Shown piece after piece: positions 8,015 through 16,881 of a DNA stretch of 64,000 nt. The translations under genes and the position numbers were made by a program. The DNA is from Bacillota bacterium (GTDB taxonomy: Bacteria > Bacillota > UBA4882 > UBA8346): the NCBI GenBank assembly GCA_023402395.1, contig JAEYGI010000010.1, positions 14,434 through 78,433 of the forward strand, given 5' to 3'. Each line of letters opens with the position of its first letter. The first letter of the stretch is position 1. The notes under the pieces were generated by a model. That model worked only from the letters and a program-made list of their open reading frames with translations. It ran no database searches and was not told where the DNA came from.

Positions 8015-8384
8015 AGAACTGAAGCCATTGCTGGATTATTCATTTGAAGAATATGTGGGGAATTATTTTATCAAACGGACCGGAGAACGGTTAATTCAAT
8101 TGATCGTGGAAAACATGGTCGATATTAACTCCGTCATTATCTCCCAAAAAAATTTGCCGCCTCCCAAGGATTATTATTCATCATTTGAGCGGTTGGGCAC
8201 AATCAGCGCTTTACCCCTGGATTTTGCCGGGGGGCTGGCTCCGTGTACCGGTATGCGCAACCGGTTGGTCCATGAGTACGACCGGATTGACGATCGGATT
8301 GTTTTTGACAGTATCCCCAAACTTCTAGAAATGGTCGATCAATACATTGCTTTCATCCATCAGTATCTTGAAGCTCAGCATTGA
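7941..8384 (+). CDS. hepT: HepT-type HEPN ribonuclease toxin (DUF86)
   Basis: About 147 residues, all-helical. The HEPN RNase motif R-x4-H-x-Y is present as RNRLVHEY near the C-terminus; the tyrosine is the residue AMPylated by MntA in characterised pairs. The middle has the typical ENMVDINSVIIS and DYYSSFERL segments of the DUF86 family. The exact start is uncertain: ATG 7941 and GTG 7950 lie around a GGGAGG sequence, and a later start is possible. It overlaps mntA and is followed by a terminator shared with the convergent MFS gene. Confidence 0.85.
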   Translation: MWEVPKLEYLNLIRRKLINLAEYTKELKPLLDYSFEEYVGNYFIKRTGERLIQLIVENMVDINSVIISQKNLPPPKDYYSSFERLGTISALPLDFAGGLAPCTGMRNRLVHEYDRIDDRIVFDSIPKLLEMVDQYIAFIHQYLEAQH

Positions 8385-8402
8385 AAATGAATGCGCCATT
8401 TG

Positions 8403-8453
8403 AAAAGCCTGGGGGAGGGTTCATAGACGTGAACTCAGCCGCCAGGCTTTTTG
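8403..8453. terminator. Bidirectional terminator between hepT and the MFS gene
   Basis: AAAAGCCTGG ... CCAGGCTTTTT with an inner GTTC/GAAC pairing. It lies between convergent genes. Confidence 0.8.
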
Positions 8454-8503
8454 GGTTGTAGCGAGTTCCGGCCTTCCAGGGCAGTTCCAACGCTTCTGAA
8501 ACT

Positions 8504-9772
8504 TTAATTGGAGACCTGTTTTACCTCCGGCCGCGGCGCCAGTTTCATCCGGGAGCGCAGCTTCAGGATCAAGGGGATGATGAGCAGCAGCGTGGTCAGG
8601 CCGCAGGCCAGGAAACCGGCGCCTCCTCCGAAATGTTCCATGACGGTGCCGGCGAAGAAATTGCCCAGCGGCGTCGAGCCCTGGTTCAAAAACGCATAGA
8701 CGCTCATCACCCGGCCCCGGTATTCGTCGGTGGAGTTCAGCTGGAAGATGGAGTTGGCCGTATTGATAAAGGTCAGATTGACGAATCCGACGGCGGCGAC
8801 CAAAATTATACTCAGCCAATAAACGCGGGTCAACCCGGTGCCGATCAATAAGGCCGAGACGGCCAGGGCGTCGATGATCAGCAGTTCTTTTTTGATTCCG
8901 TTGCGGCTGATATTGGCCATGACCAGCGCGGCGCAGAGCGAGCCGACTCCGGCGGCGGTCATCAGCATGGTGTATCCGGTGGCGCCCTTCCCCAGCGCCG
9001 TCTTGGCGAAGACCGGAAGCAAAACGTCATTGTTCATGGCAAAGGTGCAAACGATCGCCATGGCCAGAACATTGTAGACCAGGGTCTCATTTTGCCGGAT
9101 GTAGCCGATGCCTTCCTTGATCTCCTGCAGGACGTTCCGGCGTTCGCGCTGGATCACGCGATCCGGGGTTGAGATCAGCAGCATCCCCCAGAGCACCGCG
9201 ATATAGCTGAGGCCGTTGACCAAAAAGCAGATGACCGGGCCGAACGCCAGATAAGTCAGGCCGGAGACGGCCGGGCCGACGATTTTGGCCAGATTGACAA
9301 TGGTCGAATTGAGCGAGATGGCGTTCATCAGATCCTTTTTGCCGACCATCTCGATGAAGAACGCCTGCCGGGCCGGCATATCCAGGGTTTGAGTCAGGCC
9401 GAACAGCGCGCTCAGGATAAAGACGTGCCAATATTGAACCAGGTTGAAATAGGTCAGGCCGGTCAGGACGAAGGCCTGAAGCATGAAAATGGTCTGCGTC
9501 GCCAGCAGGATTTTTTTCTTTGGAAAGCGGTCCACCAGGACCCCGGCGAAAAGGGAGAAGAGCAGCATCGGCAGGAATTGGCAGACGCCCAGCAAACCTA
9601 CGAGAAGGGGCGATTTGGTCAGGGTATAAACCAGCCAGACTTGCGCGGTTCGCTGAATCCAGGTGCCGGTAAGGGAGATGCACTGGCCGAACCAGAAATA
9701 ACGGAAATCCTTGTACTTCAGCGAGGCAAAGGTCGTATTCAATATCCCGTTGATTTTTTGCAACTGATTCAT
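8504..9772 (-). CDS. MFS transporter of the EntS/MFS_3 type
   Basis: About 422 residues with roughly 11-12 membrane segments. Family features include the start FRYFWFGQCISLTGTWIQRT, the loop motif GVLVDRFPKKKIL (motif A, G-x-x-x-D-R-x-x-R/K) and LTQTLDMPARQAFF after the fourth segment, all typical of MFS_3 exporters such as enterobactin and drug effluxers. The substrate cannot be told from sequence. The start is placed at 9772 because AAGGA lies 7 nt upstream; earlier in-frame starts add a basic non-membrane stretch without a ribosome binding site. It is convergent with hepT and divergent from ogt. Confidence 0.85.
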   Translation of the reverse strand: MNQLQKINGILNTTFASLKYKDFRYFWFGQCISLTGTWIQRTAQVWLVYTLTKSPLLVGLLGVCQFLPMLLFSLFAGVLVDRFPKKKILLATQTIFMLQAFVLTGLTYFNLVQYWHVFILSALFGLTQTLDMPARQAFFIEMVGKKDLMNAISLNSTIVNLAKIVGPAVSGLTYLAFGPVICFLVNGLSYIAVLWGMLLISTPDRVIQRERRNVLQEIKEGIGYIRQNETLVYNVLAMAIVCTFAMNNDVLLPVFAKTALGKGATGYTMLMTAAGVGSLCAALVMANISRNGIKKELLIIDALAVSALLIGTGLTRVYWLSIILVAAVGFVNLTFINTANSIFQLNSTDEYRGRVMSVYAFLNQGSTPLGNFFAGTVMEHFGGGAGFLACGLTTLLLIIPLILKLRSRMKLAPRPEVKQVSN

Positions 9773-10024
9773 GATGCCGTCCTTACCAAAACGTGTAATG
9801 GCATGCATGCCACCGGGTCGAGACTTCCGCCGCGCCATCCGCCCGTCGGACATGTTGCCTAATTTATATTATGAATCGGTTAAGATAAAATAGCAAATGG
9901 TTTAATAAAATTGGATCGTTAAATTTGCGGCCGTGAATTGAATGAGTAAATAGCGCAAGACAATTCCGGTTTTATTTGCTAAAGTTAAAATCGGAAGCCT
10001 GGAAGAAAGGGTTTGAATCAGGGC

Positions 10025-10492
10025 ATGGAATATTTGTGGCATTATCAAACCGCCATCGGCGGTATCGGGATTCTGGAAAGGGAGCGCCGGATTACCAACC
10101 TCTTTTTTGAGACCGATCCCGTTCCCGGCGGCGCCGCGGTTGAAGAAACGGAACTGTTGAGGGAGGCCGGCCGGCAGCTTCAAGAATATCTGCTGGGCCG
10201 GAGGAAAGCGTTCGAGCTGCCGCTCGCTCCTTCCGGCACCGCTTTTATGAGAAGGGTATGGGATTGCTTGACGGAGATACCGTACGGCGCAACCCGGAGC
10301 TACCGGGAGGTCGCCGCGTCCGCCGGAAACGGCAAGGCTTGCCGGGCGGTCGGCCTCGCCAATCACCGCAATCCGATTCCGGTTTTCATCCCCTGCCATC
10401 GGGTCATCGGCGCGAATGGGGGCTTGACCGGTTACCGGGGCGGGCTGGCAGTCAAGTCATTCCTGCTGGAGCTGGAACGTGGCCATTTTTAA
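10025..10492 (+). CDS. ogt: Methylated-DNA-protein-cysteine methyltransferase
   Basis: About 155 residues. The acceptor-site motif IPCHRVIGANGGLTGY (Cys in PCHRV) and GGLAVKSFLLELE close the protein; the helix-turn-helix with IPYGATRSYREVAASAGN precedes it. It removes alkyl groups from O6-alkylguanine or O4-alkylthymine onto its own cysteine, a single-turnover reaction. Either TTG 10013 or ATG 10025 may be the start; an AAGAAAGG stretch precedes both at non-ideal spacing. The next gene starts within its last 14 bases, and an ada gene follows, so this is an alkylation-repair operon. Confidence 0.9.
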   Translation: MEYLWHYQTAIGGIGILERERRITNLFFETDPVPGGAAVEETELLREAGRQLQEYLLGRRKAFELPLAPSGTAFMRRVWDCLTEIPYGATRSYREVAASAGNGKACRAVGLANHRNPIPVFIPCHRVIGANGGLTGYRGGLAVKSFLLELERGHF

Positions 10493-11081
10493 ATACGGCC
10501 GGGCCGAACTGGAGTATCTGAAGCAACGCGATCAACAGCTGGGACTGGCCATTGACCGGATCGGGCCCGTCGAACGGGAAGTGATCCCCGATCTGTTCGC
10601 GGCCCTGGTCAACAGCATCGTCAGCCAGCAGATCTCCGCCCCGGCCGCGGCTACGGTCTGGGGCCGGATGCGGGAGCGTTTCGGCGTGATCGAGCCGCCG
10701 GCCATCGCGGCCGCGACCGTGGCCGAGATCCAGCAATGTGGTTTGTCAAACCGCAAGGCCGGTTACATCAAAGGCATCGCCGAGTCGGTGGCCGGGGGCG
10801 GGCTGGATCTTCCCGGCCTGGCCGGGCTGCCCGACGCCGAAATTATCGGGCGTTTAGTGAAATTGAAGGGTGTCGGCCGGTGGACCGCGGAGATGCTTTT
10901 GATCTTCTCGCTGAACCGGCCGGACGTGGTCAGTTGGGACGACCTCGCCATCCGGCGCGGGATGATCAATTTGTACGGATTGAAGACCTTGACCAGAGCG
11001 CGGTTTGAGCGCTACCGGAAACGGTATTCGCCGTATGGGTCAGTCGCCTCGCTGTACCTATGGGCGATATCGAAGGAATAA
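10479..11081 (+). CDS. AlkA-type DNA-3-methyladenine glycosylase II
   Basis: About 200 residues, HhH-GPD superfamily. The N-terminal part has SIVSQQISAPAAATVWGRM (substrate-pocket helix), the helix-hairpin-helix is LKGVGRWTAEMLL, and the catalytic Asp is in VSWDDLAIRRG. It excises alkylated bases such as 3-methyladenine, leaving abasic sites. The gene starts with GTG 10479 inside the end of ogt, indicating coupled translation. The length is shorter than E. coli AlkA, lacking its N-terminal beta domain, as is usual for the Bacillota type. It is followed by ada. Confidence 0.88.
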   Translation: MAIFKYGRAELEYLKQRDQQLGLAIDRIGPVEREVIPDLFAALVNSIVSQQISAPAAATVWGRMRERFGVIEPPAIAAATVAEIQQCGLSNRKAGYIKGIAESVAGGGLDLPGLAGLPDAEIIGRLVKLKGVGRWTAEMLLIFSLNRPDVVSWDDLAIRRGMINLYGLKTLTRARFERYRKRYSPYGSVASLYLWAISKE

Positions 11082-11114
11082 CCGGGCAAGTTTAATGGGA
11101 TTGGAGGCGGCGGG

Positions 11115-11698
11115 ATGGAACTGAGCGAGGAACAAAATGGAAGGCGGTCCTTGAATGCGACCCGGCTTATGACGGCCGGTTTTATTACGGAGTGAAGACC
11201 ACCGGCATTTTTTGCCGGCCGTCGTGCCCGTCGAAAGCGCCGCTCCGGCGGAATGTCGAGTTTTTCGACGGGATTGACGCGGCCTATGCCCGGGGCTGGC
11301 GGCCCTGCAAACGCTGCCGCCCGGATCTGCCGGCCTACGATCCGGACGCCGAGTTGCTGAGCCGGGCGCAAGCCGTTTGCGATCGTTTCTTTGACGATGA
11401 CGAAGCGATGGCCTCGGCCCTGAAAGCGCTCAATATCAGCCGGAATCATTTGATTCGCCTGTTCCGCCGGTACCTGAAGCTGACCCCAGTGGCGTACCTC
11501 CGTAGATTACGGATCCAAAAGGCGCTCCAACTGCTGGCAAACCCGAACCCCAACATCCTGGAGATCGCCCTTTCCTGCGGATTCGGAAGCTTGTCCCATT
11601 TTTACGCTTGTTTTAAAAAAGAGGTGGGATTGACTCCCGCCGAATATCGCGGAACCCAAAACCGCTCCGTCCCCTCCCCCAGCCACTCTTCCCAATGA
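11115..11698 (+). pseudogene. ada: Ada-type methylphosphotriester methyltransferase/AraC regulator, apparent frameshift
   Basis: The gene begins MELSEEQ at ATG 11115, with GGAGG 7 nt upstream. It then needs a shift at the AAAA run at 11134-11137 to continue as WKAVLECDPAYDGRFYYGVK, the normal Ada start. Downstream, in the second frame, are the zinc/acceptor cysteines (TTGIFCRPSC and CKRCRPD) and an AraC-type HTH (IRLFRRYLKLTPVAYLRRLR, GFGSLSHFYACFKKEVGLTP). One added A would restore a single frame of about 195 residues. Without it, GTG 11192 gives a 168-residue product lacking the N-terminal segment. In the intact protein, phosphotriester methylation of the first Cys turns on repair genes, and ogt and alkA lie just upstream. 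Sequence error, decay or frameshifting cannot be separated here. Confidence 0.8.
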
Positions 11699-11711
11699 CC
11701 AATCCTCGATC

Positions 11712-11921
11712 CAATGTGGAAAAGCAGCTTGCCAATTTCCAATTGGCGGATGGCAATTGTCGAAAACCATCTGTCAATGCCGGATTGCGATCTCTCCCGG
11801 CCAGATTGTAATTTGCCAAAGTTGAATGGGATTGTTGCAATTTCCAATTGGTGGATCGTAATTCAATATTGCAACCTGCCAATGTGGATAAGTCAGGTCG
11901 CAATGTGGATAAGTATGTTTT
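11712..11921. repeat. 21-bp periodic array A (10 units)
   Basis: Ten consecutive blocks of exactly 21 bp, most starting CAAT: at 11712, 11733, 11754, 11775, 11796, 11817, 11838, 11859, 11880 and 11901. Several contain small palindromes such as CCAATTGG, and two are near-identical (CAATGTGGATAAGT). The array begins right after the ada stop. The rest of 11922-12159 shows no gene; a weak promoter for the response regulator may lie there. Confidence 0.8.
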
Positions 11922-12159
11922 CAAGAGGGAATTGGAGGCATGCATTCTGGGCGGCTTGTTGCATTATCCGGATTGCGGTATAATAAAATTGGTTTAAGAT
12001 TTGACGATGATTGTTTTAACGCCGATTTGGCTTTTAAAAACAGGTACTGGCTGGTTTCGAGAACAACGGGAAAGTCAGGTTGGCCTTTACGTGAGGGACG
12101 GCAGGTGGATTTATTTCCACCTGCCGCGCCGGCTCCGGGTTGCAAAGGAGTGCAGTTGA

Positions 12160-12951
12160 ATGGCTACGCCGAATAATATCGCGCCGGAACCCCAAAAGCT
12201 CCGCCTGATCGTAGTGGATGACGAACCCGCCATCCGCTCGGGCCTGGTGGATTTATTCCCGTGGGACTCGCTGGGGTATGTTCCGGTGGGGCAATTCGAC
12301 AATGGGCAATTGGCCCTGGATTTCCTGCGGCCAAATCCGGTGGACGTGGTGCTGACCGATATCCGGATGCCGGTCATGGACGGGATTGCGCTGGCCAAAG
12401 CGATCCGCGCGGAGCTGCCAAAGACCCAGATGGTCTTTCTCTCCAGCTACACCGAGTTCGAATATGCCCGGCAAGGGCTGTTGCTCGGGGTACGGGACTA
12501 TATCGTCAAACCCGTCAAATATCAGGTGTTGATCGATACCTTTACCAAGCTGTACGACAGCATCGCCGGCCACGGCGGCGCGGACGCCGGTCCGGCCCAG
12601 CCGATGGAGGCGGAAGAAATCCCAGCGCCGTATCAGGGCTACTATCCGGAGATTGTCTCGTTTATCAAGCTTTATATCGAGGAACACCTGGCCACCGCGT
12701 CGCTGGAGACCGTGGCGGCGGCGGTCGGGTACAGCCCCAATTATATCTCCCGTATTTTCCACAAATACGCCCAGGTTTCGTTTTCCGAGTATTTGACCTC
12801 CGTCCGGATGAAGAAGGCCGCTTCGCTGCTGTGCAAGATCAATGTCCGGCTTTATGAGGTGTCGCAGATGGTCGGGTACGAGAATCAGAAGAGTTTTTCC
12901 CGCGCTTTTTATCAGTTTTACGGAACCACGCCCACCGAGTTCCGGAAGTGA
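12160..12951 (+). CDS. YesN-type response regulator (REC + AraC HTH)
   Basis: A 263-residue DNA-binding response regulator. The receiver domain (about 14-130) has VVDDEPAIRSGL, the phospho-acceptor Asp in VLTDIRMPVMDG, and Thr/Ser and Lys positions in FLSSY and YIVKPVKY. The C-terminal AraC domain (about 165-263) has VAAAVGYSPNYISRIFHKYA and GYENQKSFSRAFYQFYGTTP. ATG 12160 follows AAAGGAG. It forms an operon with the YesM-type kinase 27 bp downstream. Its probable target is the convergent sugar-transport operon upstream of 24038, as is usual for such pairs; no operator can be identified. Confidence 0.9.
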   Translation: MATPNNIAPEPQKLRLIVVDDEPAIRSGLVDLFPWDSLGYVPVGQFDNGQLALDFLRPNPVDVVLTDIRMPVMDGIALAKAIRAELPKTQMVFLSSYTEFEYARQGLLLGVRDYIVKPVKYQVLIDTFTKLYDSIAGHGGADAGPAQPMEAEEIPAPYQGYYPEIVSFIKLYIEEHLATASLETVAAAVGYSPNYISRIFHKYAQVSFSEYLTSVRMKKAASLLCKINVRLYEVSQMVGYENQKSFSRAFYQFYGTTPTEFRK

Positions 12952-12978
12952 CGACCGGTGCGCAAAAAGGAGCAAGTC

Positions 12979-14766
12979 ATGCGCAAACGGTTTTTTCTGA
13001 ATAACTTGGCCCACACCCTCAGTCTGTCCATCCTGCCCATCCTGCTGCTCAGCACCACCTTTTTTCTCCTGTCCTACCGGGGCTTGCGCAGCAACGCCAA
13101 CCGGGAAACCCTCGACAAACTGGTCCTGGTTCAGAAAATCGCCGCCATGATGTTTAACGATTCCGCCAAGGTGCTGAACTTCCTGGAGGACCAATCCCTA
13201 GTCAATTCGATCAAAAAGACGTTTTCGAAAAATAACATGAGCTACAGCGAATACCTGACCTACCAGCACGTGGTCCAGCATTTGCAGGCCGTCGCCAACA
13301 GCTCCGAGTATATCGATTCCATCTATGTCTACATCCCCAACCGGAACGGCCTGTATCTGACGAGCAACGCGACCATTCAGTCTTATTTCGAAATGCCCGA
13401 TCAAAACTGGCTGACGGTGTGCCGGGCCAATCCGTCCTCGCGGTTCGTCCGGCGCAAGGCCCGCCTCTATGCCAGCTTGCCGGATTCCACGGAATATTTG
13501 ACGGTGGTCGACAAAGCGGTCAACGGCATCATCGTCGCCATCAACATCAAAGTTTCCGACTTCAAGAAGGCGTTGGGCAATTTGAAGCTGGCCAACGATC
13601 AGACGCTGCTGATCATCAATCAGCGGAACGAACTGTTGCTGTCCAGCGGCAATGCGGGGGAGGGAGGGGCTTTGCTGGAGGAGATCGGCCCCAGGCTGCG
13701 CCAGAAGAATTGGACCGCCTACAACACCCGCGATCTGCTGGTGGTGCGCTCTCATTCGGACGCATTGGGCCTGGAGTTTCTGTCGGTCACACCCGGCCCG
13801 ATCGCCTACCGCTTTCTGAACTGGTTTATCGGATTGAGTTTGCTGGCGGGAGCTGCCTGCCTGCTGCTGTGCATCGCCCTGTCGTCCATCTATGCGTCGC
13901 GGACCACCCGGCAGGTGTATTCGATCATCAATTTGCTGGAGGCCGCCACGCAGAACAAGCCCCTTCCCAGCCTGGGGGATCCCCGCGCTGATGATATTTA
14001 CGGGTATATCATCAGCAACATCGTACGGACCTTTGTTCAGAACGATTATTTAAAAACCCTGCTCAACGAGCGCAAGTTTCATGCCATTGCCTTGGAGCTC
14101 TCCGCCTTACAGTACCAGATCAACCCGCATTTTCTCTCCAACACGCTGCAAGCCATCGATTTTGAGGTGATGCGCCTGAAAGGCGGCCCCAGCCAAGCCA
14201 ATCGAATGATCGGGCAACTCTCGAGCTTTCTGCAATACTCCTTGCGTTCGCCGAACCGAGATGTCACGGTGGCCGAAGAGATTGAAGCCACCAAGGTGTA
14301 TATTGAACTGATGGAGGGGCGGTATGCCAACCGTTTTGAAGTGGAGTGGGCGATCGATCCCGCGGTGCTGTCGCTGCCGGTACCCAAACTGATCCTGCAA
14401 CCGATGGTTGAAAACAGCATCACCCATAGTCCGCAACTGGCGGAAACGCCGGTCCGGTTGCGCATCGGCATGGAACGGGCCGGGGACACGCTGCTCGTCA
14501 CCATGAATGACAACGGACCCGGCGTTACGCCGGAACGCCTGGAAGCAATCCGGGAATCGCTGTCCCATTTCGACGGGTTCAGCGAAAAACACATCGGGTT
14601 GCAAAACCTGTTCCGCCGGCTGCAGTTGCGGTTTGACATGGAATGCCGGATCACGGTGGAAAGCGTGCCCGGCGCGGGCTTTGCGGTGAGCCTGTTCATT
14701 CCGGCGGCCGTCCCCGGCGACTCCGCGGCGGGTCCGCCGGAATCGCCGGACGGCTCGTCACGTTAA
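12979..14766 (+). CDS. YesM-type sensor histidine kinase
   Basis: About 595 residues. A transmembrane segment at about 10-30 and a second near 275-300 enclose an extracellular sensor region. The His_kinase domain carries the phospho-acceptor in LQYQINPHFLSNTLQAI. The HATPase_c domain has PKLILQPMVENSITHS (N box), DNGPGV and GLQNLFRRLQL. A HAMP domain is expected after the second segment, and the short linker here fits one only loosely. The start at ATG 12979 is chosen for AAAAAGGAG 6 nt upstream, rather than GTG 12958. It would phosphorylate the YesN-type regulator in response to an external sugar or oligosaccharide. Confidence 0.9.
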   Translation: MRKRFFLNNLAHTLSLSILPILLLSTTFFLLSYRGLRSNANRETLDKLVLVQKIAAMMFNDSAKVLNFLEDQSLVNSIKKTFSKNNMSYSEYLTYQHVVQHLQAVANSSEYIDSIYVYIPNRNGLYLTSNATIQSYFEMPDQNWLTVCRANPSSRFVRRKARLYASLPDSTEYLTVVDKAVNGIIVAINIKVSDFKKALGNLKLANDQTLLIINQRNELLLSSGNAGEGGALLEEIGPRLRQKNWTAYNTRDLLVVRSHSDALGLEFLSVTPGPIAYRFLNWFIGLSLLAGAACLLLCIALSSIYASRTTRQVYSIINLLEAATQNKPLPSLGDPRADDIYGYIISNIVRTFVQNDYLKTLLNERKFHAIALELSALQYQINPHFLSNTLQAIDFEVMRLKGGPSQANRMIGQLSSFLQYSLRSPNRDVTVAEEIEATKVYIELMEGRYANRFEVEWAIDPAVLSLPVPKLILQPMVENSITHSPQLAETPVRLRIGMERAGDTLLVTMNDNGPGVTPERLEAIRESLSHFDGFSEKHIGLQNLFRRLQLRFDMECRITVESVPGAGFAVSLFIPAAVPGDSAAGPPESPDGSSR

Positions 14767-14794
14767 CGCTTGAGAAGAACGTTCCTTTACAAGG

Positions 14795-15036
14795 CAATGT
14801 CATTACAGGACGTGGTATAGCTTCCCAGACCTAACCCTAGCCCTTCCCCGGAGTCGCTGATTCAGGGTGCCAATTCAAGGGGAAGGGTAACCCTAGACGC
14901 TGGTCTCTAAAAGCCTTTGGACCGCGAAGGTATCGGTTACTCTCCCACGCGGGGGAGAGCAAGAGAGAGGTCTAAACCCAAAATTCGACTTCGACCTAAT
15001 AATGCCAACATATGTAACCATCGCTTGACGACATTG
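14795..15036. mobile_element. MITE-like element, copy 1 (242 bp)
   Basis: Begins CAATGTC and ends GACATTG. The interior has CCTTCCCC-rich blocks and CTCTCCCACGCGGGGGAGAG-like inverted sequence shared with the other copies. The flanks CCTTTACAAGG and CCCTTACAGCA agree at 7 of 11 positions, consistent with a decayed 11-bp target duplication. It has no coding capacity. It touches the 3' end of the dehydrogenase gene. Confidence 0.65.
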
Positions 15037-15039
15037 CCC

Positions 15040-16044
15040 TTACAGCAGAGCCGTGATGGCCGACCAGATCCGTTCATCCACCGGAATTCCCTGCGCCAGG
15101 TTTTGGGCGCGGATTTCCATGGTTTTCTGGCCGGAGTAGACAATGCGGCCGTTGGGATCCGCCGGTTTGGAGGAGAGCAGGTCGGCGATGGCGTCCTCGG
15201 CGATGGTGTCCGCAATCTCCTTGGGCGCAATTTCATGGAAATTGATCGCCATCAAAACCTGGGATACGCCGTGTTCGTCTCCGTCCAGCCGGCCGATGGC
15301 CGCCGTGGTATTGCCCAGCGCCAGGCAACCGGCGAACAGATCGAGCGCGAACGAGAGGGCCGCGCCCTTCCAATAGCCGGTCGGCAAGATTCGCTTGGTC
15401 TGGCAGACGGCCGCCGGATCGCGGGTCAGATTTCCCGCCGCGTCAAACCCGGCGTCAATCGGCATCCGCCTCCCCTCCAGCTGCGCCAATTCCAGCGCGC
15501 CGTAAGAGAATTGGGACATGGCCATGTCCACAACCACGGGGCCTTTCTCCCGGGGCAGCGCCAACACCAGCGGGTTGTTTCCGATCCGGGAATCCAAAGC
15601 GCCCCAGGTCGGCATGTTGGGGACGGTGTTGGTGAAACAAATGCCGGCCATACCCTGGGCGCAGGCCTGATAGCCGTAGGTGGCCGCCCGCATCCAATGG
15701 TTGGTGTTGCGCAGCGCCACTAGACCTATCCCGTGCTCCCGGGCCAGCGCGATGGCGCGGTCCATGGCGAACCAGGCATTGACGACGCCGAGCCCCAACT
15801 GTCCGTCGTAATTCTCCAACGCGCCGAACCGGTTCAAGAGCACCGGCGTGGCGTCCACCCGGACAATGCCTTCATCGATGTTGCGAATCAGGCGGGAAAA
15901 ACGATTGATGCCGTGAGTGTACGTTCCTTCCAGCGAATTGCGGGCCATTTCGTACGCGACTTTCCTGGCGTGGTCCGGCGGGCAGTTTCGGGTGAGCAAG
16001 ACCCGCTCCAATACGCTTTGCACTTCTTCAAATGGCAGCCTCAT
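15040..16044 (-). CDS. 3-dehydro-L-gulonate 2-dehydrogenase-like (YiaK/DlgD, Ldh_2 family)
   Basis: A 334-residue NAD(P)H-dependent oxidoreductase of the malate/L-lactate dehydrogenase-2 fold. Matches to E. coli YiaK run the full length: THGINRFSRLI near residue 43, GIGLVALRNTNHWMR (about 105-119, catalytic His), CFTNTVPNMPTWG, DSRIGNNPLVLALP, VVDMAMSQFSYG and ILPTGYWKGAALSFALD. YiaK reduces 2,3-diketo-L-gulonate; the precise substrate here may be another keto-uronate. ATG 16044 has TAAGGAGG 6 nt upstream. It is 12 bp downstream of the isomerase gene, so the two are co-transcribed. A MITE copy abuts its stop codon. Confidence 0.85.
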   Translation of the reverse strand: MRLPFEEVQSVLERVLLTRNCPPDHARKVAYEMARNSLEGTYTHGINRFSRLIRNIDEGIVRVDATPVLLNRFGALENYDGQLGLGVVNAWFAMDRAIALAREHGIGLVALRNTNHWMRAATYGYQACAQGMAGICFTNTVPNMPTWGALDSRIGNNPLVLALPREKGPVVVDMAMSQFSYGALELAQLEGRRMPIDAGFDAAGNLTRDPAAVCQTKRILPTGYWKGAALSFALDLFAGCLALGNTTAAIGRLDGDEHGVSQVLMAINFHEIAPKEIADTIAEDAIADLLSSKPADPNGRIVYSGQKTMEIRAQNLAQGIPVDERIWSAITALL

Positions 16045-16056
16045 CTCGTTTCCTCC

Positions 16057-16857
16057 TTAAATTCCGCGCATAAACCGTACAAAACTTTCTAACTGTTCCT
16101 CAAAGGAGACGCCCTCGTGCCCCGGCGCGCTTTTTTCCCATTCCAGGCTGAAAAACCCGTCATAGCCCCGGGCCATCAGATACTTCACGATCCGTTCCAC
16201 CGGCAAAAGCCCGGCGCCGATGGGGCTGTACACGCGGCCGCCAGGCACGGTGGCGCTGATGTCCTTGATATGTACATGATAAATCCGTGATCCAATCAAT
16301 TCCCACGTTTTCTCAATCGGCTCCCCCAGATCCCAGGGATGGATGATGTCCAGGAGCACTCCTACTTTTGGGGAGACTTGATCCAGAATGGGCGCCAGTT
16401 GGGCGCCGGAGCGCATCGAATCGTGAGTCTCGATGACCAGTTTAACCGGGGTGTCTCCGATCACTTCGGCGGCCAGATTCAACCCGGCAATGATGTTCTC
16501 CCGGATTTGCCGTTCGTCGCAATCAGCCGGAAAAGCGCCCATGAAGGTGCGGATCGTGGCGGCTCCGATCTCCAGCGCCAATTCCGCGTAAGCTTTGATG
16601 CAATCTGCCTGCTCCCGTTCCTGGGCCATGGTCGCTTGAGCGAATTTAGTATACGCCGTGAGGCAGGGTATTGTCAACCCCGCCTCCTTGACGCAGGTCT
16701 TTACTTGCTGAATGTGGGCGGGACTGCTCTGGGGCGAGACATGGACATCGCCTTGTCCCCGCAGTTCAATACCGTCCAATTGATAGCTTCGGGCGATCGC
16801 CACGGCCTGCTGAATTGTTTTGTCCTGTACCGACAGGGTCGTATAACTCAGTTTCAT
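16057..16857 (-). CDS. Sugar phosphate isomerase/epimerase (AP endonuclease family 2 TIM barrel)
   Basis: A 266-residue TIM-barrel enzyme. It starts MKLSYTTLSV and includes LDGIELRGQGD after the first strand. Likely metal ligands are Glu in LVIETHDS, His in LLDIIHPWD, His and Asp in YHVHIKDIS and Glu in FFSLEWEK. Members isomerise or epimerise free or phosphorylated sugars and inositols with a divalent metal. Together with the following DlgD-type gene it suggests catabolism of a keto-sugar or uronate released by the transporter/LamG operon. The start at 16857 gives the usual MKLSY-like beginning; a MITE copy begins 24 bp upstream and separates it from the LamG gene. Confidence 0.75.
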   Translation of the reverse strand: MKLSYTTLSVQDKTIQQAVAIARSYQLDGIELRGQGDVHVSPQSSPAHIQQVKTCVKEAGLTIPCLTAYTKFAQATMAQEREQADCIKAYAELALEIGAATIRTFMGAFPADCDERQIRENIIAGLNLAAEVIGDTPVKLVIETHDSMRSGAQLAPILDQVSPKVGVLLDIIHPWDLGEPIEKTWELIGSRIYHVHIKDISATVPGGRVYSPIGAGLLPVERIVKYLMARGYDGFFSLEWEKSAPGHEGVSFEEQLESFVRFMRGI

Positions 16858-16881
16858 CTTGGCTCCAATCCTTTCTTCGGG

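Noticed and set aside
14917..15723. Long plus-strand frame opposite the dehydrogenase gene
   Set aside because: A shadow frame crossing MITE copy 1; the minus-strand protein matches YiaK along its length.
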